NCBI GenBank assembly: GCA_943371535.1
Contig: CALRVE020000002.1
Coordinates: 62,001-126,000, forward strand
DNA length: 64,000 nt
Origin: UBA1930 sp943371535
GTDB lineage: Bacteria > Bacteroidota > Bacteroidia > Chitinophagales > Chitinophagaceae
Reading direction: 5' to 3'
Part shown: positions 25,301 to 31,516 of the stretch, piece by piece
Position numbering within the stretch: position 1 is the stretch's first letter
How the letters are laid out: each line of letters begins with the position of its first letter
Translations under genes and position numbers: made by a program
Notes under the pieces: generated by a model
What the model was told of the DNA's origin: nothing
Seen by the model: the letters and a program-made list of their open reading frames with translations, nothing else
Database searches by the model: none

Positions 25301-25739
25301 AACAGAAGCTTCCTCACCTCTTTCATTAAAGAAAAAATTATTTGTAGAAAAGAATACCGATAAAGGAAAAGTACTAGAACCCATTAATGAAAATGATGAA
25401 TTGAAAGTAGGCGATAAATTGGTTGTACAAATTGTATTGAGTAGCGATAGAACCATGGAATATTTACACCTAAAAGATATGAGAGCAAGTGGCACAGAAC
25501 CAGTAAATGTATTGAGTACTTATAAATGGCAAGATGGACTAGGCTACTATGAAGCCACCAAAGATGCAAGTACCAATTTCTTTATCGATAGATTGGAAAA
25601 AGGAACTTATGTTTTTGAATATCCTTTGTATGTTACACATACAGGTACGTTTAGTGTAGGTATTGCAACCATTCAATGTATGTATGCACCAGAGTTTACC
25701 AGCCACAGTGAAGGAATAAAAATTAAGGTAAAAGAATAG
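19353..25739 (+). CDS. Giant alpha-2-macroglobulin-like protein with an embedded SusC-type TonB plug segment
   Basis: A 2128-residue exported protein (signal peptide ending FFLKAQ). Bacterial A2Ms trap attacking proteases through a thioester in the periplasm or at the surface. The MG2 hallmark TDRSIYRPGQKVYFKG is at about 605-620 and VEEYKRPKFYVEFE at about 700. The thioester motif CAEQ is at 1572-1575 (context YPYECAEQTF), followed by the helical TED domain to about 1900. Between about 1205 and 1327 lies a segment foreign to A2M: LSGRLAGVNIV, DEVVVIGYGTSKK, TGSVASV, IRGASSLKAG, PLYVVDGVIVD, IEVLNDASATALYGARAANG and IIITTKEG. These are the signature blocks of a SusC/RagA plug domain, but the SGRLAGV block precedes DEVVVIGYG, the reverse of SusC order. 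Two short repeat-like inserts lie near residues 1917-1931 and 1952-1966. No MG1/PBP1C partner gene is adjacent. Confidence 0.88.
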   Translation: MATKISISLLLLSSCFFLKAQTTDTLFKSEWIRIDTLIIKQNQPKTALAAVNKVYEKAKQQQLQPQIIKCLVYRLSLEDRVFDNKPNNAISILENEIAVTKDEAAKSIIYCLLANRYQQYFNNNRWKYYNRSKTTNFSKADIETWNADDFNEAITKNYLVSIANAFLLKTVKLEDFDAIIIKGNTRKLRPTLFDILMHEALDYFKTGDYYITKPTYAFELKDIKALSTANEFITENFESKDSTAHQLIALHLFQDLIDYHINDADKNAFIHVDIERIQWVNTYLTNDKKEEKYLTALINLSKLPFNTAAQANYLLAENKFDKASNYKPFQDTNNRYAFVEALKIIDAALLKFTEESEGRANLLNLKNQIHEKKISTQTEKVNVLNKPFRALVNYKNIDTVFIRIIKVDGSKKELSNNYYTDFADYNKFSAYKKFYQLLPKTNDYQNHSVEIKIDALPAGKYMLLTSSGADFIDTADEMSKQYFYVSNISYIRNGNDYFVLNRETGKPMLAVEAKIYKDEWNSSTNKNTRSLVATKKTDNNGFFSFTPKENYGNFYFEFIAKNDALFLDNSDYIYRSYSNNKNDNNDCNKNEIEDYEIDKAKIFFFTDRSIYRPGQKVYFKGIGITKDFKTKTEKIFSPKDSIKVFLLDANDDEIDSLSFKANEYGSFSGNFKIPQNVLTGGFKIEADDFDNSEKGFRVEEYKRPKFYVEFEKVKGSYTINDSITITGFAKAYAGNNIDNATVKFTVNRNARFIYDWYWRGGYRPRSINTVITDSIIKTDASGKFSITFKALPEEAVDKNTDPLFDFSINADVTDTNGETRNSNTTVTVGYKSLILNLTAPSIAIADSSQQIFIATKNLSNENEPAEVKVIIYSVETPQRLIRKRYWQQADQYIFTKEQYTQHFPNDDYADELNEKNWAASNEVYSTILDTKKEASFTLTKSQLPIGYYKIEAITKDKEGNEIKDIKYMQLFSKNATAYPQYNFKYIVNNLIQPAETATFLRGSMANEIFVIQEVQNKNIAANNYSFNQYKKGINALNYTATEKDRGNIGINEAYIIHNRVYTNQYTVQVPWSNKELQVNYTSFRNKTEPGNKESYTVNIKGNKGEIVAAELLTTMYDASLDQFVKHEFVEPPLWKLNYYSNSFSSNQNFVLENSIPNRDDDYERQTFTIYHDKLIKNINEISRIQPLWWKHPNDFSYMQFDNNKNNVLGFAAPGASSTLSGRLAGVNIVSEGNGQRMDEVVVIGYGTSKKASMTGSVASVVIRGASSLKAGSNPLYVVDGVIVDADKATMNPDDIGSIEVLNDASATALYGARAANGVIIITTKEGAKKIEQEQALKPRKNFNETAFFFPNLYADTAGNYTFSFTIPEALTQWKWLSFAHTKDLAFGSNSATITTQKTLMVQPNAPRFLREGDNMEFVTKIANLSDKELTGQCTLELFDAITGASVDGWFQNSFPTQYFTAAANQSTVVKFPIQIPFNYNKPLTWRATARSGAFGDGEENTLPVLTNRMLVTESLPLYLKSGEKEKSFAFDKLINTTSESLNHEGITVEYTANPIWSVVQSLPYLMEYPYECAEQTFNRMYANALASSIINKYPKIKAVFEEWKKDTTAFKSNLQKNEELKQVLLQETPWVLNATTEQQKQKNIALLFDVVKMSNSINEVIEKLQQLQSSNGGFAWFKGGYESRYITNYIVTGIGKLKKINALSKEQTEKLETIANKALAYLDEQLLKDYNQLKINKVDLNKNNLSSTQIQYLYMRSFYNNDLKNRDAYNYFYDQAKQYWNQQNTYNTALIGLVLYRNNERRFVNVNLLPAVIENAVEDTTKGTLYWKDRTACFWYASPIEHQSTMIEFLAEVAAKDNFVGLTQKIDAAKTWLILNKQTNNWQTTVATADACYVLLNTGSDWVNNSNQVQIKLGTQIINSQRATNNEKQQTSYGYIKERIPGDKVNAAMGNITIQQSTNSSIQQSSPSYGAVYWQYFEDLDKITEASSPLSLKKKLFVEKNTDKGKVLEPINENDELKVGDKLVVQIVLSSDRTMEYLHLKDMRASGTEPVNVLSTYKWQDGLGYYEATKDASTNFFIDRLEKGTYVFEYPLYVTHTGTFSVGIATIQCMYAPEFTSHSEGIKIKVKE

Positions 25740-25768
25740 GTTTAATAAACCTTTTAACGAATCAAATC

Positions 25769-25859
25769 AACCCCGTCAACGGCTACCAGCCTTGACGGCG
25801 GTGATTTTATTTTCAATTCTTTACAACCGCTGACGAGGCTAAAAGCCGTCGTCAGGGTT
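25769..25859. repeat. GC-rich imperfect inverted repeat (REP/BIME-like)
   Basis: Two 34-bp arms (25769-25802 and 25826-25859) are imperfect inverted copies of each other. Each contains GGCT-n4-GCC or its equivalent, and a 23-bp AT-rich spacer separates them. The arms are far more GC-rich than the surroundings. The element lies between the A2M gene and the FAD oxidoreductase. Confidence 0.65.
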
Positions 25860-25888
25860 ATTGGTTCTTCAGAGTCTCTAACTCCTAC

Positions 25889-25896
25889 TACATTTG
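25889..25896 (+). promoter_or_regulatory. -7 promoter element of the FAD oxidoreductase gene
   Basis: TACATTTG, a perfect TAnnTTTG, ending 4 bp before the ATG, which implies a leaderless mRNA. Confidence 0.5.
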
Positions 25897-25900
25897 TAGC

Positions 25901-26980
25901 ATGGAATATAATATCTCCAACACCACTAACCAATTACCACTCACTACTCCCGATTATATCATTGTTGGTCAAGGTATTTGTGGCACATTCTTATCATACT
26001 ATTTACATAAAGCAGGAAAGAAATTTTTGGTGTACGATGAAGCCAAACCTTTCACTTCCAGCAAAGTCGCCAGTGGAGTTATCAATCCTGTTACAGGAAG
26101 AAGAATTGTACGCACCTGGATGATAGAAGACATAATGCCATTTGCAGTAAATATTTATCAGCAGTTAGAAAAAGAATTAAATGTTTCAATTATTCAACAA
26201 ACCAATATTTTAGATTTTCATCCAACACCACAAATGCAAATGGCATTTGATGAGCGTTTATCACAAGAAACACAATACTTAAAAAAAGTAGAACAGCCCG
26301 AACAATGGCAACAATATTTCAACTATCCTTTTGGCATTGGAGAAACCAATCCATGTTGGCTGGTTGATGTACAAAATTTGATGAATGCATGGAGAATTCA
26401 ACTAAAACAAAACAATCAATTAGTTGAAGAAGCATTAAATCCAAAAAACGTCCAACCTTCAACCTTAAACCTTAAACCTGTAACCATCTTTTGCGATGGT
26501 GTTGCAGGTTTTGAAAATCCCTACTTTAAAAATCTGCCTTATTCAAGAATGAAAGGCGAGGCTTTAATTGTTTCAATACCTAATTTACCTAGGAAAAATA
26601 TTTATAAGCAAGGCTTTAATATTGTACCATGGAAAGAAGATTTGTGGTGGGTTGGTTCTTCGTACGAATGGCAATTTGAAAATATAGAACCCACTGAAGC
26701 ATTCAGAAAAAAAATGGAAGTTCAACTCAACAGCTTTTTAAACTTGCCTTACACAATCATTGATCATATTGCAGCTGAACGACCAGCCAATATGGAACGC
26801 AGACCATTTGTTGGTTTGCATCCTATACATAAAAACATAGCTATTTTAAATGGAATGGGTACAAAAGGATGTTCATTGGCTCCATACTTTGCCCATGAGT
26901 TAACCGAACATTTGGTGAACCAAAAACCAATCAATCCCTTGGCCAATGTTCAACGTTTTAGTAAAATATTAAGCCGATAG
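25901..26980 (+). CDS. FAD-dependent oxidoreductase (DAO/glycine oxidase-like)
   Basis: A 359-residue flavoprotein of the DAO superfamily. The dinucleotide-binding motif is GQGICGTFLSYYL (about 22-34), followed by an acidic residue in VYDEAKP, then SGVINPVTGRR. The C-terminus carries ERPANMERRPFVGLHP and LNGMGTKGCSLAPY, the usual second FAD contact. The substrate, probably an amine or D-amino acid, cannot be assigned. Residues about 184-196 (NVQPSTLNLKP) are encoded by a CCTTAAACC-type tandem repeat that looks like intergenic material. Confidence 0.85.
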   Translation: MEYNISNTTNQLPLTTPDYIIVGQGICGTFLSYYLHKAGKKFLVYDEAKPFTSSKVASGVINPVTGRRIVRTWMIEDIMPFAVNIYQQLEKELNVSIIQQTNILDFHPTPQMQMAFDERLSQETQYLKKVEQPEQWQQYFNYPFGIGETNPCWLVDVQNLMNAWRIQLKQNNQLVEEALNPKNVQPSTLNLKPVTIFCDGVAGFENPYFKNLPYSRMKGEALIVSIPNLPRKNIYKQGFNIVPWKEDLWWVGSSYEWQFENIEPTEAFRKKMEVQLNSFLNLPYTIIDHIAAERPANMERRPFVGLHPIHKNIAILNGMGTKGCSLAPYFAHELTEHLVNQKPINPLANVQRFSKILSR

Positions 26981-27073
26981 ATTTCACACTAATTAACAAA
27001 GAATACAACGTTCATGAAGTGCCAAAATTTAGCTTTGATTCTCTGCTTTGGAGTTTTTTTCTTAATGAAAAAA

Positions 27074-27144
27074 CTTTGTGTACTTCGTATCCTTAGTTAC
27101 TTTGTGTGAAATTAATTTAGTTTATATCCTTTGTCATTTTGTGT
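27074..27144. repeat. Dispersed repeat (TTTGTGTACTTTGTATCC family), copy 2
   Basis: TTTGTGTACTTCGTATCC, then TTTGTGTGAAAT, then a shortened second version ending TTTTGTGTGAAAC. It matches 19109-19152. It lies between the FAD oxidoreductase and the small membrane protein gene. Confidence 0.6.
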
Positions 27145-27180
27145 GAAACAACCTATTTTTATTGCTTAAAACCCTAAAGC

Positions 27181-27582
27181 ATGAGTAATCCGCAAACCAC
27201 TTATAATATTCCTCTTCAATATCGTAAAATGGAAAACTTACATATTGTTTTTTGGCTATTTAAAGATGTGGCTTGGTGTATGTTTTGGAAACCATTGGGT
27301 ATTGTTATGATTTTTCCTACATTAATTATATCCATTGTTATTGCTTGGCGAACCAGAAAAATGATGAGTGAGTTGTGTCATAATATTGCAATCTCAGTAT
27401 GGATAACTGCCAATAGTTATTGGATGGTTAGTGAATTTTTACATTTTGATACAAAACCACTTTGGGGTGATTATACCTATAAACATTTAGCCATTATTCC
27501 TTTTGTAATAGGTATTGTAGTTTTAGCTTTTTATTATTTAATTTGGAGACCAAAACATAAGGAAGAGTTTGAAAGCATGTAA
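27181..27582 (+). CDS. Small integral membrane protein, unknown function
   Basis: A 133-residue protein with about three to four membrane helices (about 37-55 with WKPLGIVMIFPTLIISIVIAW, 64-82, and 101-121 with LAIIPFVIGIVVLAFYYLIW). Conserved-looking polar residues are few. No family is recognised. It precedes a group of small lipoprotein genes and the YgiB-like/YgiC-like pair on the same strand, but a 408-bp gap separates them. Confidence 0.65.
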   Translation: MSNPQTTYNIPLQYRKMENLHIVFWLFKDVAWCMFWKPLGIVMIFPTLIISIVIAWRTRKMMSELCHNIAISVWITANSYWMVSEFLHFDTKPLWGDYTYKHLAIIPFVIGIVVLAFYYLIWRPKHKEEFESM

Positions 27583-27990
27583 ACAGCACAAATATTTTAA
27601 TGCCGACTATCATTGATATTTGCCCTTTATAGCTATATCTACCACTTATAATAGCTTTTTTACCATTCGTGAAAGTAGTTTCACCGTTAATACTGCATGG
27701 CAATCGGCATCATTGGGCTCCTCTATATCTTTGATTTATCAAAACAAACGGAGTACGCTCCATCGATAAATGAACCATTACATAAGGTCTCTCTTCACCA
27801 ATTGTAGATTAAGAGAAAACCCACCACGGCTTTAGCTACACTTCCCTGAAAATTTTCGAAAATTAGTATTCAAAGAATGTGGATATATATGTCTCCATTG
27901 CGTTAATGTACGTCCTAATTTTCACATGTAAATTTACCACTCAAAAGTGGCAAGGGAAATTATATTAACTGCTTTTAAAAACAATTTATA
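27583..27990. other. Gene-free region with possible degraded coding sequence
   Basis: No intact gene is present. On the minus strand, fragments such as GEERPYVMVHLSMERTPFV (about 27743-27802) continue across stops and a probable frameshift into DADCHAVLTVKLLSRMVKK. This could be a decayed gene, but it matches no family I recognise. TTTTCGAAAA at 27853-27862 is a small palindrome. Confidence 0.3.
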
Positions 27991-28326
27991 ATGACTACAA
28001 TGAAACCAATTGTGCTGGTAGTTTTAGCCAGTGCCATATTAATGATGCTATCTTGTAATGATGAAAAAAGTGAGGACTTAACAGATACCATTAATAAACG
28101 AGGCTCTATAGAAACTGATATTTCTGTTCAACATTTAGATAGCTTACACGATGTGTTAATAACTAAACATCAAGTGTGGACGAACTACAATACTTCTAAA
28201 TTTATTGAATATCGAGACACCATTCCTGCTCTTGGTAATGAAAATACGATTGCAGAAAATGAAGAAGGAGACACCAAGCAAGTTCAAGTTAAGAAAGATT
28301 ACGAAATTTTTATTACAGTGAAGTAA
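27991..28326 (+). CDS. Small lipoprotein, unknown function
   Basis: A 111-residue protein with a lipoprotein signal (IVLVVLASAILMMLSC; lipobox MLSC) and an acidic, probably soluble mature domain (VQHLDSLHDVLITKHQVW and a C-terminal KKDYEIFITVK). A second in-frame ATG at 28000 would also serve. No family is recognised. It is the first of several small genes on this strand leading to the YgiC-like gene. Confidence 0.65.
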   Translation: MTTMKPIVLVVLASAILMMLSCNDEKSEDLTDTINKRGSIETDISVQHLDSLHDVLITKHQVWTNYNTSKFIEYRDTIPALGNENTIAENEEGDTKQVQVKKDYEIFITVK

Positions 28327-28334
28327 TTACTGAG

Positions 28335-28370
28335 CATTGTTGAAGCCGATAGCTATCGGCTTCAACAATG
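28335..28370. repeat. 36-bp perfect palindrome
   Basis: Perfect dyad centred between 28352 and 28353, with core GCCGATAGCTATCGGC and outer arms CATTGTTGAA/TTCAACAATG. It lies just past the lipoprotein stop. There is no T tail, so it is not a classical terminator. The core resembles CCGATAACGTTATCGG at 18080-18095. Confidence 0.75.
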
Positions 28371-28433
28371 AGATTACAATTGAGCAGCACCAAATTATCA
28401 ACCAAAAAAATATTCCCTTCAGGGGATAGGGCA

Positions 28434-28778
28434 ATGAAAAAAACAAAACACATTGAATTAATATTGATTACTGCAGCTTTAGCCAGTTGTAATCAACCCA
28501 ATAATGAATGGGAAAGTGGAAACACCAAAACCTACGTACGTAGCGATAGTACTGCACCATATACTCGTACCCATCATAACCATAGCAGTGGTATTGGTAG
28601 TGCAATATTGTGGTATTATGCTTTTCGTCCTTATGGCAACTACAACAATGGTAGTTTTCAACGAGCAGGCTATTATTCAAATGCCATTCATCCAAATAGT
28701 AATATTGGCAGCAATAATTATAAAAGTAGTGTAATTAGAGGTGGCTTTGGCAAGGGTGGTTATAGTGTTAGTAGCTAG
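28434..28778 (+). CDS. Small lipoprotein with YgiB (DUF1190)-like C-terminus
   Basis: A 114-residue lipoprotein (ILITAALASC lipobox) with a low-complexity Gly/Ser/Asn/Tyr-rich mature part and a C-terminal VIRGGFGKGGYSVSS. The VxRGGFG motif near the end matches the tail of YgiB/YjfM lipoproteins (DUF1190). In enterobacteria these are encoded just before ygiC/yjfC, and a YgiC-like gene follows here too. The start at 28434 is preceded directly by the CCCTTCAGGGGATAGGGCA repeat, which contains a purine-rich AGGGG. The in-frame ATG at 28368 would place the signal peptide internally, so it is not used. Confidence 0.65.
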   Translation: MKKTKHIELILITAALASCNQPNNEWESGNTKTYVRSDSTAPYTRTHHNHSSGIGSAILWYYAFRPYGNYNNGSFQRAGYYSNAIHPNSNIGSNNYKSSVIRGGFGKGGYSVSS

Positions 28779-28833
28779 AAACAATTATCGAATTAAATAA
28801 TTCGCCAATCCGAAAATTCAACAATCAAACAGT

Positions 28834-29973
28834 ATGAAACGAATTATAACAAATCCAAGAAATAACTGGCAATCAGCAGTTGAAAAATTAGGCTTTGGTT
28901 TTCACACAGGCAATGTTCCTTATTGGGATGAAACTGTGTACTATGAATTTTCTATGGACGAAATTTTGTACATCGAAAAAGCAACTGTAGAATTATGGGA
29001 TTTATGCTTAGGTGCAGTACAGCATGTAATGGATAATAAATTATACAGCCATTTTCAAATACCTGAATCCATTATTCCTCTTATTGAAAAAAGTTGGATG
29101 GAAGATCATCCTGCTATTTACGGACGATTTGATTTTTGTTACAAAAACGGCGAAGTAAAATTACTAGAGTTCAATGCAGATACTCCAACAAGCTTATATG
29201 AAGCAGGTATTGTTCAATGGTTTTGGTTAAAAGATTTTGATACCAACAAAGACCAGTTCAACAGCATTCATGAAAAATTAATTGAGTATTGGAAATACTT
29301 AAAAGAGTATTTATATCCAGGCGTTGTTCATTTTACTTGTTTAAAAGAAACCCTAGAAGACCTAACCAACACAGAGTACATGAGAGATTGTGCCATGCAA
29401 GCTGGTATAATAACCAAGTTAGTTTTTATAGATGATATTGGCTGGGATGAAGATGCTCAACAATTCGTAGATATGGAAAATGAACCTATTAAAAATATGT
29501 TCAAACTGTATCCTTGGGAATGGATGACAAAAGACAATTTTGGTGAAAATATTTTAAAGGACAGCAACAAAACTATGTGGATTGAGCCTGCTTGGAAAAT
29601 GATTTTATCTAACAAAGCAATTCTACCAATATTGTGGAAATTGTATCCTGATTGTACATACTTATTACCTGCATATTTTGATGCTGATAAATTAACCCAA
29701 TATGTAAAAAAACCCATTCTTTCAAGAGAAGGAGCCAATATAGAAATGGTAAAAAACAATTTAACCTTACAAAAAACAGAAGGTGCATATGGTAAAGAAG
29801 GTTACATCTATCAAGACTTATGTACACTGCCTAATTTTAGCAATCATTATCCAGTAATTGGCAGTTGGATTATTGGCCAAGAACCAGCAGGTATAGGTAT
29901 TAGAGAAGCCAATAGTTTAATTACCGATAATAAAAGTAGATTTATTCCACACTTAATTAATGAACATATTTAA
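28834..29973 (+). CDS. Glutathionylspermidine synthase-like ATP-grasp protein (YgiC/YjfC type)
   Basis: A 379-residue protein of the C-terminal Gss-synthetase fold, an ATP-grasp ligase. Visible blocks are GRFDFCYKNGEVKLLEFNADTPTS in parts (about 110-130), EPAWKMILSNKAILPILW (about 252-269), a KKPILSREGANI lysine loop (about 293-304) and VIGSWIIGQEPAGIGIRE near the end. YgiC proteins lack the amidase half of E. coli Gss, as here. The true substrate is unsettled in the family. It lies 55 bp after the YgiB-like lipoprotein gene. Confidence 0.88.
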   Translation: MKRIITNPRNNWQSAVEKLGFGFHTGNVPYWDETVYYEFSMDEILYIEKATVELWDLCLGAVQHVMDNKLYSHFQIPESIIPLIEKSWMEDHPAIYGRFDFCYKNGEVKLLEFNADTPTSLYEAGIVQWFWLKDFDTNKDQFNSIHEKLIEYWKYLKEYLYPGVVHFTCLKETLEDLTNTEYMRDCAMQAGIITKLVFIDDIGWDEDAQQFVDMENEPIKNMFKLYPWEWMTKDNFGENILKDSNKTMWIEPAWKMILSNKAILPILWKLYPDCTYLLPAYFDADKLTQYVKKPILSREGANIEMVKNNLTLQKTEGAYGKEGYIYQDLCTLPNFSNHYPVIGSWIIGQEPAGIGIREANSLITDNKSRFIPHLINEHI

Positions 29974-30109
29974 CAATGATTAGTATTGCTGTGTATTCAC
30001 AAATAAATGTTATTGCGTACATATTCTATCAGCTAAATAAACAACTTAAATACTTTCTAGCGAATAGAAATTGAATTAAACTTGCTACTATATGTTTAAA
30101 AAAAAAATA

Positions 30110-30733
30110 ATGAAATTTTCAGCAAAGTGCTTAGTGTTTATATGTATAATTATTAGCAGTTCAGTGTTAAATGCTCAAAGTACAGATGAGTTTACATCCA
30201 TTATCAGTGGCTATGAAAACAAAATATCGTTTGCTGAAATTGTTGGCAAAAACAAAATACAAAAAGTTTCTTCCACCATTGGTACATTGAAAAAATCAAC
30301 AAAATCCAATGTGTACTTATGGAAAATATGCAACCTTGAAAAACCTGCTGAAGCATCGATAACCATCTTTATCACTAGCAAAAAGAAATTCACTATTAAA
30401 TATCCAGTATCGCTTCCAGAAGAGCCAATGGTCGATTTTTCGGTTACGATAAAGAAAAATAAAATCACTCCTGAGTCATTTGAAAACCAAGTAAAAATTT
30501 TAAATACCGATACAGCTTATAAAGTAAAACAGTTTATTACGGAGCTGAAGAAAAAGAAAGGAGAAGTGTTACACATCATTAATACAGGCAGTATTTTATC
30601 TAACGAATCTAAAGAAGCACTCAAAAAATTTGGCAGAGGTGATAAATTACGTTTTACCGATTTTGAAATTCTTATTGGCTGTAATTCAAAACCTATTAAG
30701 GCAAAAAAAGCAATAGAAATAATAGAAAACTAA
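30110..30733 (+). CDS. Exported protein, unknown function
   Basis: A 207-residue protein with a signal peptide (CLVFICIIISSSVLNAQ) and a Lys-rich mature domain (SLPEEPMVDFSVTIKKNKI; KKKKGEVLHIINTGSILS). The last third (DKLRFTDFEILIGCNSKPIKAKKAI) is reminiscent of the GldM C-terminal fold, but this is weak. An upstream ATG at 30092 adds MFKKKI and cannot be excluded. It sits 36 bp before a DUF4197 lipoprotein gene and is probably cotranscribed with it. Confidence 0.6.
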   Translation: MKFSAKCLVFICIIISSSVLNAQSTDEFTSIISGYENKISFAEIVGKNKIQKVSSTIGTLKKSTKSNVYLWKICNLEKPAEASITIFITSKKKFTIKYPVSLPEEPMVDFSVTIKKNKITPESFENQVKILNTDTAYKVKQFITELKKKKGEVLHIINTGSILSNESKEALKKFGRGDKLRFTDFEILIGCNSKPIKAKKAIEIIEN

Positions 30734-30769
30734 ATAAGCCTACCTTACACAACTAATTCTTCAAACAAC

Positions 30770-31462
30770 ATGAAAAAAAAATTCGTCGTACTCAGTGTGT
30801 TTTTCACTCTTTTATTTACCAGCTGTGATGTCTTAAAACAAGTGGCAGATAGTTATTTATCTGAAAGAGATGCTATTAATGGCATTAAAGAAATGCTTAC
30901 CATTGGCAGCAATGGAAATGCGTTGATTAGTAAAGATGCGTTAATGAATACTATTCTTCCTAAAGATGTAAATACCGTTTTACAAAAATTACAACAATTG
31001 GGTTTAAGCAAGGATATTGATAAATTTACCAATACACTTACCAATGCAGCTACTCAAACTGCTACTAATTCCATCCCTATTTTTGTAGATGGAATTAAAA
31101 AAATGAGTATTACAGATGCTATTGGTATTGTAAAAAATGGAGGAACGGCTGCTACCGATTATTTAAGAAATGCAACTGGAGAAAATTTACGTACTACAGT
31201 TACTCCCATTATGAAAACAGCTTTAGATCAATACAATATCACTAAAGAATGGGATAAATTAGTTGCTCCTGCAAAACTTATTTTAGGCAATAAAGTAAAC
31301 CTAAATTTAAACTTAGACAATTTATTAGCAGGTGTTGTTACCAATGCCATGTTTGCCAAAATTGCAGAACAAGAAGTGGCCATTCGTACAAAAGCCGAAG
31401 CTAGAACAACCCCAACCCTTCAAAGAGTATTTGGGAAAGACTGGAACGCTACTACAAAATAA
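30770..31462 (+). CDS. DUF4197 family lipoprotein
   Basis: A 230-residue lipoprotein (lipobox LFTSC) matching the DUF4197 pattern: an N-terminal ALISKDALMNTILPKDVNTVLQ-type block split across short helices, IPIFVDGIKKMSITDAIGIV, AATDYLRNATGENL, PIMKTALDQYNI and a C-terminal TPTLQRVFGKDW. The function of the family is unknown; it is exported and helical. A strong hairpin terminator follows. Confidence 0.85.
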   Translation: MKKKFVVLSVFFTLLFTSCDVLKQVADSYLSERDAINGIKEMLTIGSNGNALISKDALMNTILPKDVNTVLQKLQQLGLSKDIDKFTNTLTNAATQTATNSIPIFVDGIKKMSITDAIGIVKNGGTAATDYLRNATGENLRTTVTPIMKTALDQYNITKEWDKLVAPAKLILGNKVNLNLNLDNLLAGVVTNAMFAKIAEQEVAIRTKAEARTTPTLQRVFGKDWNATTK

Positions 31463-31476
31463 TCTCACAAAAATCT

Positions 31477-31506
31477 AAAAGAGCCAATTGAATAATTGGC
31501 TCTTTT
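31477..31506. terminator. Bidirectional hairpin terminator
   Basis: A perfect 13-bp stem, AAAAGAGCCAATT with its complement, and loop GAAT. It lies between the converging DUF4197 and MFS genes. Confidence 0.85.
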
Positions 31507-31516
31507 ATTATCGAAT

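Noticed and set aside
28335..28370. 36-bp palindrome as a rho-independent terminator
   Set aside because: There is no T run on either side, so it is listed as a palindrome only.
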